NCBI RefSeq assembly: GCF_004323185.1
Contig: NZ_NAPS01000001.1
Coordinates: 1,738,816 to 1,773,351, forward strand
DNA: 34,536 nucleotides
Direction: 5' to 3'
From: Westiellopsis prolifica IICB1
GTDB taxonomy: Bacteria; Cyanobacteriota; Cyanobacteriia; Cyanobacteriales; Nostocaceae
The first letter of the stretch is position 1, and each line of letters begins with the position of its first letter. The notes under the pieces were generated by a model. That model made no database searches. It was not told the origin of the DNA and saw only the letters and a list, made by a program, of their open reading frames with translations. Positions 24,629-33,214 of the stretch are shown in pieces. The position numbers and the translations under genes are program-made.

Positions 24629-27127
24629 TCAAGAACGATTCTCTGGGTCTTCATAGGGGCCAAGGAATCTCTCCCCATTGAAATGAATCATATGATCAGG
24701 TTGATCTGCGACCCAAACTTCAGTTTCCCAAGAAATCTCAGCAAGATACCGAGTCATTTCCCTACGGCTTGGAAAAGCTGTAACAAAAACTAGTCCTTTA
24801 CCACCAGACTGAAAGAGTTGCCTTAATTCATTGTGACGTTTCAAGTTGACCGGACCATGACTAGTCACAGCTTCTATCAATACAAGCCAATCTTTCCGTT
24901 GATAGTGAACTACAATGTCTGGCATTTTACCGTGAGGATCTAACTCAATCCCCATTTCTCGGAATTTCTGAGTTTCATTAATAATGAACTTATCCCCAGC
25001 ATCGCCTACATAGAGAACTCTACCTCCAGGCGTAAATCTGGGACAGAAGCTTTCCAAAATGTCTTTTATTAGTATATTTTGTCCACCTGATGAGATCTCA
25101 ATGGCTTGACCGTCAGGCAAGGTTACGGGAATCATCGGTATATTGCGATTCCTCGCCTGCAATAAATTTGTGACTGAAACAGCATAATTTCGACAAGCCT
25201 CTTCCCACTGCTCAGAGCCATAGGATTTCAGAAGTGATAATGCTTGTTGATGAAGTTGATAACACCATTTGGGGCTATTAATTGGTCGGTCTGGTCGATC
25301 TGGATTCTCAACAACTATTCCCATCTGCACAAACTGATGCATCGTCTGTCGTCGAACTGTTTCGCGTGTATTCGGTGCATATTGTTTCCCATAGTAATCG
25401 TGAAACCAATCCATCATTTCTGTAATTCCACGTCTTGGTGCTGTTGCTTGATTCCAAGGTGTTTCAGGTCGAATGTCTGCCAATGCGAGTAAGCAAAGTG
25501 CTGATCGTTCGTTCTGTTGCTCTCTTGGAGCAGAAATATCTTTGAGAATTGCAAGAGCCTCTTCAATTCGTTTAGCAGCCCGAACTGCATTTGTAACTTC
25601 GCTCATAATCGACAAAGTTTTATGTACAACCTGATCAAGTTGCTCCTGATCAAACTGAGAATCACCAATTTGGCTTCCTAGTCTGATTAAATCATCTTTA
25701 CAAGGGTACTTAATTATACGCAGATCTGTTGCATTGATTTGTGTGTGTCCACTAAACTGCCGGAAGTAATTATCAAATAAAGTTGAATTGAGGAATGCTG
25801 CTAAACCTCGTGCCAGATCAGGGTTCATTCCCTGACCTTTAGCATGGTAGTAGTTAAGATGATTTTCTATACCTAGCGCTGGTGCGTCTAAAGGAGAACA
25901 GACAGCAGCAACAACACGACGCTTTTCCTCCTTAGCAGAAAAACGCTTGATCAAAACGTACCAACCTGATTGAACTAACCATTTGCTTGTTTGTTGGTTT
26001 TGCTCAATTGCGATCGCCTTACGAGGATTGCTAGGTGGAAATAAAATTTTCCCTGGCTTCACAGTTTCTGGGTACAGTAGTGGAACATTCTGCTCATCCA
26101 AGCAAGTTCTTAAAAACGATTTGAGACGAAAATCGACAACCGGACCCGTTGAAACTTCTAAACCCATTTCATCCAAAGTAGATGAGAATTTATCCATTTG
26201 CACTCTCAAAGAATCTTCAAGGGAGTTTGTCACAATATGAATAAAACTCTCGGAATCATTGGTTTCAACTACTTTACTGTAAGGAATATATCTTAATTCT
26301 GAAAAATCATCTAATTTAGTTTCAAAATTCCTAGTTATTTCTACATAATCAGGCTTAATTTTAGTTTTACTAGCATGAAAAATAATATTTTCTTGCAATA
26401 CGTTATCCTCTGCAAAAGCTGCTGAACGGCTCTCAAAAACATGAATTTTTTTTAGCGCCATGCTTTCTAGGAAAGTTTTCCGGAAAGGACGAAAATAGGT
26501 ACCATTACAGAAACTTCTGGGCGTGATTGCAACTATCTCTCCGTCTTCGGCAAGCTGTAACATAGTAAGCCAAACAAATGCACTATATAGATTTCCTGTT
26601 TCAATTCCAAGCTTTGAAAGGATCTTCTTTTCTATTGATTGGCTGTGAATTTTTTTATAAGGTGGATTCAGAATTGCATGAGTAAATTTGATTGATGACG
26701 TAGTAAAAAGTGGTAAATTTATTTTTTTAAAAGCTTCTATAAAACTTTCTTCATGCAAACAATAATTTGCTTGAATTCCTCTACTCTTTAAAGCTGTACA
26801 ACACTCTATAAGACATTGCCTCAAAGAGGATATGAAGGCTGATTCAACTTCATATGCTGTTATCAAGCAACTTTTAACCTCGTTAGGATTTGCCAATAAC
26901 TGCTCTACAAAAGCAGCAGCTAATGACCCAACTCCAGCACCAGGATCTAGAAGATTGATGTGACCCGATAGACTACTAAATTGTCTAGCCATAAAACGGG
27001 CAACTAGGGCGGGAGTAAAAAACTGACCCAACTCGCTACGTTGCTTCAGATTTAACCTTGAAGAGAAATGAATCCTAGTGATGTCGGCAGAATCTGTAAG
27101 AAACATCGTCATCCAATTATTATACAT
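24629..27127 (-). CDS. Fused type II restriction-modification enzyme: N6-adenine methyltransferase + BsuBI/PstI-type endonuclease
   Basis: Product of 832 residues from the ATG at 27127. The N-terminal half is an Eco57I-like adenine methyltransferase: GQFFTP (34-39), motif I LDPGAGVGS (60-68) and motif IV NPPY (154-157). The C-terminal about 260 residues match the BsuBI/PstI endonuclease family: a winged-helix part (DWFHDYYGKQYAPNTRETVR) and a nuclease core with PD (736-737) followed by E752 in IEAVTSHGP. PstI itself cuts CTGCAG and uses separate proteins. The frame is open from a GTG at 27211 inside the neighbouring terminator; ATGs at 27112 and 27106 are further options. No specificity or helper gene adjoins. 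Confidence 0.85.
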   Translation of the reverse strand: MYNNWMTMFLTDSADITRIHFSSRLNLKQRSELGQFFTPALVARFMARQFSSLSGHINLLDPGAGVGSLAAAFVEQLLANPNEVKSCLITAYEVESAFISSLRQCLIECCTALKSRGIQANYCLHEESFIEAFKKINLPLFTTSSIKFTHAILNPPYKKIHSQSIEKKILSKLGIETGNLYSAFVWLTMLQLAEDGEIVAITPRSFCNGTYFRPFRKTFLESMALKKIHVFESRSAAFAEDNVLQENIIFHASKTKIKPDYVEITRNFETKLDDFSELRYIPYSKVVETNDSESFIHIVTNSLEDSLRVQMDKFSSTLDEMGLEVSTGPVVDFRLKSFLRTCLDEQNVPLLYPETVKPGKILFPPSNPRKAIAIEQNQQTSKWLVQSGWYVLIKRFSAKEEKRRVVAAVCSPLDAPALGIENHLNYYHAKGQGMNPDLARGLAAFLNSTLFDNYFRQFSGHTQINATDLRIIKYPCKDDLIRLGSQIGDSQFDQEQLDQVVHKTLSIMSEVTNAVRAAKRIEEALAILKDISAPREQQNERSALCLLALADIRPETPWNQATAPRRGITEMMDWFHDYYGKQYAPNTRETVRRQTMHQFVQMGIVVENPDRPDRPINSPKWCYQLHQQALSLLKSYGSEQWEEACRNYAVSVTNLLQARNRNIPMIPVTLPDGQAIEISSGGQNILIKDILESFCPRFTPGGRVLYVGDAGDKFIINETQKFREMGIELDPHGKMPDIVVHYQRKDWLVLIEAVTSHGPVNLKRHNELRQLFQSGGKGLVFVTAFPSRREMTRYLAEISWETEVWVADQPDHMIHFNGERFLGPYEDPENRS

Positions 27128-27186
27128 AATCGGAAAGCAATGGGAAAGCGAGCAAGGACTCTCACCAACATATAAATTCCAAAAAA

Positions 27187-27213
27187 CCGTGGTTATCACA
27201 AGGGTAACCACGG
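27187..27213 (-). terminator. Intrinsic terminator of the BI-1-like gene
   Basis: On the minus strand CCGTGGTTA (27213-27205), a 9-nt loop and TAACCACGG (27195-27187) form a perfect stem followed by six T. It begins 37 bp after the stop of the BI-1-like gene and before the R-M gene. It argues against the GTG start at 27211 for the R-M gene. Confidence 0.85.
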
Positions 27214-27249
27214 CATAAATTAAAAAAATGGTTTTTCTACTAGATATGC

Positions 27250-27978
27250 TTAGTCACGACCATTTAGGGCGATCAACAGCCTCAAAATGAAGATGAAAAG
27301 GTTGATGTAAGTTAAGTACATCGACAAAGCCGCAGGTAGGTATTGGTCATTGCGGTAGGTACGTGGCAGGATGTAAAAATCGACTACGGATGCTCCAGCA
27401 AACAGAAATACTCCCAAAGCAGAAATGCCAATTTCTAACCACCCTGGAGTATAAACACCGAACAAAGCAAAGACAAATTGCAAGCCTACAACCACGACCA
27501 AGGCAATAATACCCAGATTGATGGTTTTTGTCAGAGCCATACCGTCAGTCTCAGAAAGATTTGAACCAATCTGACGAGCGGCGATGAAAGTGATCCCACA
27601 ACCAAGAGCTGCTATACCAATTCCCTGAATACCCACACCCTCTGTTCTTAGCGCCACAAAGACCAAGCCGCTGAGAGTATATCCAGACAACAAGCTATAG
27701 GCTGCTAATAGAGGCAGTGCAACACTATTCTTGCCCTTTTCAGCAACATTTTGGGCAACAAAGAACAAAATTAATTCTAAAATCACTGCGCCAATGAAGG
27801 TGGGAAAGAAAAGTCCGGGGTTAGCACGGATCACTCCCAAACCGCCATAGGTTCCCAATGCTGTTAAGATCAGGCCGCCTCCCAGATAAGGTAGAGCATT
27901 GGCGATGACATTTGGTCCCACTAGGGCGTGGGTTTTAGCCTCACGGATAGCATCACGGAAGTTGCTAGTATTGCTCAT
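27250..27978 (-). CDS. Bax inhibitor-1/YccA family membrane protein
   Basis: Product of 242 residues with seven predicted membrane segments and short loops, typical of the BI-1 (TMBIM) superfamily. Bacterial members include the calcium-leak channel BsYetJ and the FtsH modulator YccA; the actual role here is unknown. The C-terminal pattern FYILPRTYRNDQYLPAALSMYLTYINLFIFILRLL is typical for cyanobacterial members. It has its own terminator and is divergent from the sigma factor gene, with a 381-bp gap. The ATG at 27978 lacks a strong ribosome binding site. Confidence 0.88.
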   Translation of the reverse strand: MSNTSNFRDAIREAKTHALVGPNVIANALPYLGGGLILTALGTYGGLGVIRANPGLFFPTFIGAVILELILFFVAQNVAEKGKNSVALPLLAAYSLLSGYTLSGLVFVALRTEGVGIQGIGIAALGCGITFIAARQIGSNLSETDGMALTKTINLGIIALVVVVGLQFVFALFGVYTPGWLEIGISALGVFLFAGASVVDFYILPRTYRNDQYLPAALSMYLTYINLFIFILRLLIALNGRD

Positions 27979-28359
27979 ATTTCACAATTGAGTTTTTCAA
28001 TGACGATATTACTGACTAATTCCATTCTTACTTAGATTTTTAGCTCATAATTGAGAAATGAATCCATAGAAATCCTGTTTTGAAAGCGCTGGGCCATATT
28101 TATCAAGGTCTTTGATGACCTTGAACTGCACAAGGATACATCCAAACTAAACTTTTTGTTACACAACCATCTCTGCATCTAACAGATATGGGTACAACAA
28201 ATTGCGTAAAAATACCGGACTATCTAGTGAGACTCTATATAAGTTCAGTGAAACAACGAATGGTGTATCAAAGCATTACTAAGGAAAATAATTACAGCTT
28301 AAGTGAAGTCTACGCAACTCCGTTTTTTAGGGAATAGGAGTTACCAAAAAGGAATTTCT
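27979..28359. promoter_or_regulatory. Divergent control region with inverted repeat
   Basis: This 381-bp gap between the BI-1-like and sigma factor genes holds no gene. TCAAGGTC (28103-28110) and GACCTTGA (28117-28124) form a perfect 8-bp inverted repeat with a 6-nt spacer, a possible operator or hairpin. The rest is AT-rich. Confidence 0.4.
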
Positions 28360-29142
28360 ATGGCAACAAGTCAGTCCTCTATGCGGTCTGATGGTATGGA
28401 GTTATTGCAGTTATATCATCAGAATCCTTCAATTGAACTTCGTAATAAACTTGTAAAATTAAATACTGGCTTAGTACGTAAGCTAGCTCATAAATTTAGT
28501 CATCAATGTCATGAGCCTTATGAAGACTTAGAGCAAATCGGTTACTTCGGTTTAATCAGGGCAATTGAGCGTTTTGATCCCAGTCAAGGATACGCTTTTA
28601 GTTCCTTTGCTGTTCCTTATATTCGGGGCGAAATGCTACACTTTTTGCGCGATCGCGGTACTCTATTAAAGATCCCCCGTCGTTGGCAAGAACTTTACAA
28701 TGAAGGGCAAAAAGTGCGTAAGGAATTGGCAGAGATTTTAGGGCGTCCCCCGAAAGATTCAGAAATTGCCAAGCAACTCAAGGTATCTGTACAAGAATGG
28801 CAAGAAACCAAGTTAGCTGCTCAAAACCGTATGCCTTTGAGTTTGGATGCTACAGTAGTCAACTATATTGATTGTCAAATCACCTTAGGTGAGGCGCTTC
28901 CTTGTCCCCGTTCTAGCGCCCAACAGCAACAACAAGAAGAACGGCAACAACTACAAGGGGCAATTAGCATGTTAGAAGAAAAGCCCCGTATGGCAGTAGA
29001 GTTAGTATTTTTAAAAGAACTTTCTCGTAAAGATGCTGCTAAGAAAATTGGCACTAGTCCAATGACAGTCACACGGTATCTGCAAAAAGGAGTTCAGGAT
29101 TTAATGTCGATGTTGCAAACACAAGCGTTATCAACAGGCTGA
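28360..29142 (+). CDS. sigF: Group 3 sigma-70 family factor, probable SigF
   Basis: Product of 260 residues. It redirects RNA polymerase to alternative promoters. Region 2 (about residues 30-100; EDLEQIGYFGLIRAIERFD and FSSFAVPYIRGEMLHFLRD), region 3 (KIPRRWQELYNEG) and region 4 with an HTH (SRKDAAKKIGTSPMTVTRYLQKG) are present; region 1.1 is absent, as in sigma B/F-type factors. Cyanobacterial SigF is linked to pilus and motility genes and salt stress. I chose the ATG at 28360 because AAAAGGA lies 6 nt upstream; the frame is open from a GTG at 28303. SigF rather than another group 3 member is a judgement from length and region 2. Confidence 0.82.
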   Translation: MATSQSSMRSDGMELLQLYHQNPSIELRNKLVKLNTGLVRKLAHKFSHQCHEPYEDLEQIGYFGLIRAIERFDPSQGYAFSSFAVPYIRGEMLHFLRDRGTLLKIPRRWQELYNEGQKVRKELAEILGRPPKDSEIAKQLKVSVQEWQETKLAAQNRMPLSLDATVVNYIDCQITLGEALPCPRSSAQQQQQEERQQLQGAISMLEEKPRMAVELVFLKELSRKDAAKKIGTSPMTVTRYLQKGVQDLMSMLQTQALSTG

Positions 29143-29150
29143 AAATGCAC

Positions 29151-30197
29151 TCACGAGCAAGCAGTAAAATTTAGGCTGGGTACTATTGGCGAGTCGGGAA
29201 CTTGTGCCAACGCCTCTTGTACCACAGCATAACCTGCTCCCAGACGACAGGAATTTTCCGTCAGATGACGCTTCCAAACTCGACTACCCGGTTGTCCAGC
29301 AAACAACTGTAACATGTGGCGGGTAATTTTGTTGAGCTTCAGACCTTTTGTGACCCAGTAATCAATATAAGAAAACATTGCTTCAGCAACTTCATGGCGA
29401 GATGGAGGTTGCATCGCCTCTCCATAGATTTCATTATCTGCTGTGGCGAATAAGTAGGGATGATCATAAGCTGCACGTCCAATCATCACCGCATCTACCG
29501 ATTGTAAGTGCTGTCTTACTTGATCTATGTTAATAATTCCACCATTGATTTCAATAAATAGCTGGGGAAATTCTTGTTTAAGACGATACACATCACTGTA
29601 ACGTAGGGGTGGGATATCACGGTTTTCTTTTGGGCTTAATCCCTGTAACCAAGCTTTGCGGGCGTGGACTGTAAAACGTCGGCAGCCTGCTTGTGAGACA
29701 ATGCGAACAAAATTTTCCATATCTTCGTAGCGATCGCGATCGTCAATCCCAATCCGGTGTTTCACACTCACCGGGATACGAGTAGCATAAATCATCTCGG
29801 CTACACAGTCTGCTACTTTCTCAGGGTGTGCCATTAAACAAGCCCCGAAATTTCCATCTTGGACACGACTACTTGGACAACCGACATTCAGATTGATTTC
29901 ATCGTAGCCCATATCCTCAGCAATCCGGCTACATTCAGCTAATTCCTTGGGATTATCGCCCCCGACTTGCAATACAAGGGGCTTTTCTTGTGGGGAAAAA
30001 CCGAGTAGATATTCTTTGTCACCATGCAAAATCGCGGCAGTTGTCACCATTTCAGTATAAAGCAAAGTACGGCGGGTAATCTGCCGCATAAAATACCGAA
30101 AATGGCGATCTGTACGATCCATCATTGGTGCAATACTCAGAGGATAAGCACCGTGAATCATGGATTGGGGCGAAGTAGCTAAATTCAAATAAGTCAT
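29151..30197 (-). CDS. dusA: tRNA-dihydrouridine synthase DusA
   Basis: Product of 348 residues. It is an FMN-dependent enzyme that reduces uridines in the tRNA D-loop. A TIM barrel begins PLSIAPMMDRTDRHFRYFMR; the catalytic cysteine is C107 in NVGCPSSRVQDGNFGACLM, and the DusA-type block is intact. K/H residues for tRNA and flavin follow (VKHRIG; FTVHARKAWLQG). I chose the ATG at 30197; a GTG at 30203 is the alternative. It converges with sigF (8-bp gap). Immediately upstream is the ATPase/TOPRIM pair on the same strand. The 5' end of dusA is a known insertion site for integrative elements in other bacteria. Confidence 0.93.
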   Translation of the reverse strand: MTYLNLATSPQSMIHGAYPLSIAPMMDRTDRHFRYFMRQITRRTLLYTEMVTTAAILHGDKEYLLGFSPQEKPLVLQVGGDNPKELAECSRIAEDMGYDEINLNVGCPSSRVQDGNFGACLMAHPEKVADCVAEMIYATRIPVSVKHRIGIDDRDRYEDMENFVRIVSQAGCRRFTVHARKAWLQGLSPKENRDIPPLRYSDVYRLKQEFPQLFIEINGGIINIDQVRQHLQSVDAVMIGRAAYDHPYLFATADNEIYGEAMQPPSRHEVAEAMFSYIDYWVTKGLKLNKITRHMLQLFAGQPGSRVWKRHLTENSCRLGAGYAVVQEALAQVPDSPIVPSLNFTACS

Positions 30198-30275
30198 GAT
30201 CACGAGTCTAGCTTAGAGATAAGTTTTTTTTATAAATTCCATCCAGTGATTTCTTAGGCGTTGCTCGGATAAGGT

Positions 30276-30911
30276 TTATGTGAATAAACGTATCAACCAG
30301 TTGGTGAATCTTACTGCGACATCTGTGTGAGGACGAAGAGTTTGGCTTGTTATTGCTTTTCCTAGAGGATAGCCGGGTTCATCATGCCAAGCAAGATATG
30401 TATGAATCACCGCTTTACTAAGATGTACTTCTTTGAAAGTTGTGACTTTCCTTTCCTGCGCCTGTTCCACACATTCTCGTGCAAATCCTAGCGATGTAGG
30501 TTCTGCAAGTTCTGCACAAAAGTCTTCTAACATCCCACAATCTTGATTGTTTGGCATGAGCCAAAATCCAAGTTTAGGATTATCTGCAACACTCTTAACT
30601 ACCGTCCCATCAGCATCAGGAGTTGTCGGAAATGGATAACTGTAATGTTTTAATTTACCTTTTATGCTCTGCCATCTGCCTTCAACAGAAGGTTTGTCAG
30701 CATCAAGCATAACGCCTATTACTTGAGGAGGATTGGGGCGTACAATTAAAGCATTCAGTCGCTTCAAAACCCCGACATCTGAACCACATTGATATATACC
30801 AAAAATTTTAGGAACATTGTGAGCCTTACATAAAGCCATAACGACGTGGCAATCGTTATCGCCTTCAACTAGCAACACTTTATCTGTATCTTGCCTACAA
30901 ACATCACTCAT
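30276..30911 (-). CDS. TOPRIM-like DUF3226 protein
   Basis: Product of 211 residues from the ATG at 30911, or 214 from an overlapping GTG at 30920 (GTGA with the ATPase stop). A TOPRIM-like fold is suggested by LLVEGDND with the acidic E in the first strand (about residue 16) and MLDADKPS with two Asp (about 70-72). Such cores form the nuclease site of OLD-family enzymes and of AriB (DUF4435) in PARIS defence. The C-terminal part (KVTTFKEVHLSKAVIHTYLAWHDEPG) is typical of DUF3226. It is coupled to the upstream ABC ATPase, which strongly suggests a two-component system. Nuclease activity is inferred, not shown. Confidence 0.78.
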   Translation of the reverse strand: MSDVCRQDTDKVLLVEGDNDCHVVMALCKAHNVPKIFGIYQCGSDVGVLKRLNALIVRPNPPQVIGVMLDADKPSVEGRWQSIKGKLKHYSYPFPTTPDADGTVVKSVADNPKLGFWLMPNNQDCGMLEDFCAELAEPTSLGFARECVEQAQERKVTTFKEVHLSKAVIHTYLAWHDEPGYPLGKAITSQTLRPHTDVAVRFTNWLIRLFT

Positions 30912-30916
30912 ACTAC

Positions 30917-32041
30917 TCACCGCACTTCAACATCCATGTCAATAGCATCAGTGAGTGTCTCAGATGTATATTCTGTTGCCTTAATTGAGCCATTCTTGAC
31001 ATCAAGCCTAAAGAAAGAACCAAGTTCAGGATATTTATTCCATATACTCTCAAACCCTTTTATACAATCACGGCTATGTGTTGTGGCAAAAACTTGAACA
31101 TTAAGCCTTTTTGAGAGCTGAAAAACAATGTCCCAAACTTTAGGTTGCACACTCCAATGCAATCCATTTTCAAATTCATCAATTAACAGAAGACCGTTTC
31201 TAGCATTTACAAGAGCAACAATTATATGAAACAAACGGGTAATCCCATCTCCCATACTCTTGAGAGTTAATGGTTCATCTATTCCTTTAATTTTTACTAA
31301 AGGAATACGATTGTCATTTGCACGACCTCTACTAATATCCTCTACAAAGGCGACTCCAGAAACTCGATCATCAATCAGGCGAAGTGCAGAAATCACTTCC
31401 GATTCTAAATCGGTCAAGCTCGTTAAATCCCAAAGAGCAGCTAATTTTCGATTGGGCATATTTTCTGTTGAAACAATTTGCCATGTGTATTTCAACTCAG
31501 ATTCCTGTCGTTCATAAAGAATTCTAGAGTTACGTCGCATGTCTCTGACATCCCTATCTAACCTAAAAAGTCTCCTTGTTCTTTCGCCTTCTTTTGCTAC
31601 AAGAAAAACTTCAACATTAGATAGGTCTTCATCAAACTGAACATCAGAAATACGAATTTTCCTGATTGTGCCTTCATTATCATTTTTATTTTGATATGCG
31701 GCAACACCAATATGAAGCTTTATGTCTGAGGAGACTTCCCCAAGAGAAATACCTTCTTCTCCTATTTTGGGCAATTCGTGACCGAAGAAAAGATGTCTCA
31801 CAGGATTACCGAGAAAATTTTGAGAATGTGGTTGAGCTTCACTAAACCAAGTCTCCTGCCTAGACTCTACAAGATCAAGAAGGACGCTAGAAGAAGCATT
31901 GCTGGCATAAAGTTCTATTGCTTCGAGAAAGGTACTCTTTCCAGCATTATTTCTGCCAACAAGCAAGTTGACACGACCTAACCTTTTAACTTCAAGGTGT
32001 TGAAAGAGCCTAAAGTTATTTATCTGAAAGGACTCCAGCAT
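30917..32041 (-). CDS. AAA/ABC-type ATPase of the OLD/RecF-like class, defence-module partner
   Basis: Product of 374 residues. It has the SMC-like/OLD ATPase layout: N-terminal MLESFQINNFRLFQHLEV, Walker A GRNNAGKS (29-36), ABC-type signature SMGDG (262-266), Walker B LLLIDE (284-289) and H-loop TTHS (320-323). There is no TOPRIM domain in this chain, unlike OLD proteins; that part is encoded by the overlapping next gene. The start ATG has GGAG 8 nt upstream. It is divergent from menB with a short gap. The likely role is a sensor ATPase holding a toxic nuclease in check until phage infection; this is inference from OLD and PARIS systems. Confidence 0.82.
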   Translation of the reverse strand: MLESFQINNFRLFQHLEVKRLGRVNLLVGRNNAGKSTFLEAIELYASNASSSVLLDLVESRQETWFSEAQPHSQNFLGNPVRHLFFGHELPKIGEEGISLGEVSSDIKLHIGVAAYQNKNDNEGTIRKIRISDVQFDEDLSNVEVFLVAKEGERTRRLFRLDRDVRDMRRNSRILYERQESELKYTWQIVSTENMPNRKLAALWDLTSLTDLESEVISALRLIDDRVSGVAFVEDISRGRANDNRIPLVKIKGIDEPLTLKSMGDGITRLFHIIVALVNARNGLLLIDEFENGLHWSVQPKVWDIVFQLSKRLNVQVFATTHSRDCIKGFESIWNKYPELGSFFRLDVKNGSIKATEYTSETLTDAIDMDVEVR

Positions 32042-32152
32042 AGAATATCTCCGTAATCCCTTTCAACTAGCTTACAAGATGCTTGGTTAGATGGTATGGA
32101 CAAAGAACTTGCGATAAAATTCTCAGGTTACAAAAATATATCATCCTATACA

Positions 32153-32986
32153 ATGCAAATTAACTGGCAAAGCGTCAAAACCTACGAAGACATTCTGTAT
32201 CATAAAGCCGATGGCATTGCTAAAATTACCATCAATCGCCCCCACAAGCGCAATGCTTTTCGTCCTAAAACTATCTTTGAACTATATGATGCCTTTTGTG
32301 ATGCTCGTGAAGATACTAGTATAGCCGTTGTATTGTTTACAGGCTATGGTCCACATACAGATGGCAAATATGCCTTTTGTGCTGGCGGGGATCAAAGTGT
32401 ACGGGGACACGCGGGTTATGTAGATGATAGCGGTATTCCTCGGTTAAATGTATTAGATTTACAACGCCTGATCCGGTCAATGCCAAAAGTTGTAATTGCT
32501 CTGGTGGCTGGGTATGCGATCGGGGGTGGACACGTTCTACATTTAATCTGTGATCTGACTATTGCTGCTGACAATGCTATTTTTGGGCAAACAGGCCCGA
32601 AAGTGGGAAGCTTTGATGGTGGTTTTGGGGCTAGCTATCTGGCGCGGATTGTGGGACAAAAAAAGGCACGAGAGATTTGGTTTCTCTGTCGCCAGTATGA
32701 TGCTCAACAAGCGTTGGAAATGGGGTTGGTAAATTGTGTTGTACCAGTGGAACAATTGGAAACAGAAGGTATCCAGTGGGCTAAGGAAGTTTTAGAAAAA
32801 AGCCCGATTGCCATTCGTTGTTTGAAAGCTGCATTCAATGCTGATTGTGATGGACAAGCTGGTTTACAAGAACTTGCTGGTAATGCAACTTTACTTTATT
32901 ACATGACTGAAGAGGGAGCCGAGGGTAAACAGGCGTTTTTAGAGAAACGTCCGCCTAATTTTCGGCAGTATCCTTGGCTACCGTGA
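32153..32986 (+). CDS. menB: 1,4-dihydroxy-2-naphthoyl-CoA synthase
   Basis: Product of 277 residues. It closes the naphthoquinone ring of o-succinylbenzoyl-CoA in phylloquinone biosynthesis, the photosystem I quinone pathway of cyanobacteria. It is a crotonase-fold enzyme with [16 protein letters not shown], the oxyanion-hole region [13 protein letters not shown] and IGGGHVLHL, and the MenB end [14 protein letters not shown] chose the ATG at 32153 because other cyanobacterial MenB proteins begin MQI(N/D)WQ; an upstream in-frame ATG at 32096 would add 19 unrelated residues. No strong ribosome binding site is visible. It is divergent from the ATPase gene. Confidence 0.95.
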   Translation: MQINWQSVKTYEDILYHKADGIAKITINRPHKRNAFRPKTIFELYDAFCDAREDTSIAVVLFTGYGPHTDGKYAFCAGGDQSVRGHAGYVDDSGIPRLNVLDLQRLIRSMPKVVIALVAGYAIGGGHVLHLICDLTIAADNAIFGQTGPKVGSFDGGFGASYLARIVGQKKAREIWFLCRQYDAQQALEMGLVNCVVPVEQLETEGIQWAKEVLEKSPIAIRCLKAAFNADCDGQAGLQELAGNATLLYYMTEEGAEGKQAFLEKRPPNFRQYPWLP

Positions 32987-33006
32987 GGAGAAGGGGGACG
33001 AGGGAT

Positions 33007-33066
33007 AGTTCGTAGTAAGCACTTTAGTGCTTGAATATTTGAGGACTAAAGTCCTCACTACGAACT
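33007..33066. repeat. Intact three-way-junction palindromic element
   Basis: AGTTCGTAGT (33007-33016) pairs with ACTACGAACT (33057-33066) as a 10-bp base stem. Inside are two perfect hairpins, AAGCAC-TTTA-GTGCTT (33017-33032) and GAGGAC-TAAA-GTCCTC (33041-33056). It lies 21 bp after menB. A decayed relative is at 9186-9229. Confidence 0.75.
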
Positions 33067-33214
33067 TAGGATTTTAAGCTTTCTTAATTCCAAAATTCTA
33101 TTTTTATTGATATATCTAAGTAGGATTGCGAAAAGCTGCAAGTTTTATTTGTGGCTTTTTATATCACTATATATTTTCACAAGTTTTAGCAACACACTGT
33201 TTTATTTATACAAA

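Noticed and set aside
27128-27211. GTG start giving 28 more residues for the R-M protein
   Set aside because: These codons run through the perfect intrinsic terminator of the neighbouring gene and encode no methyltransferase-like sequence.
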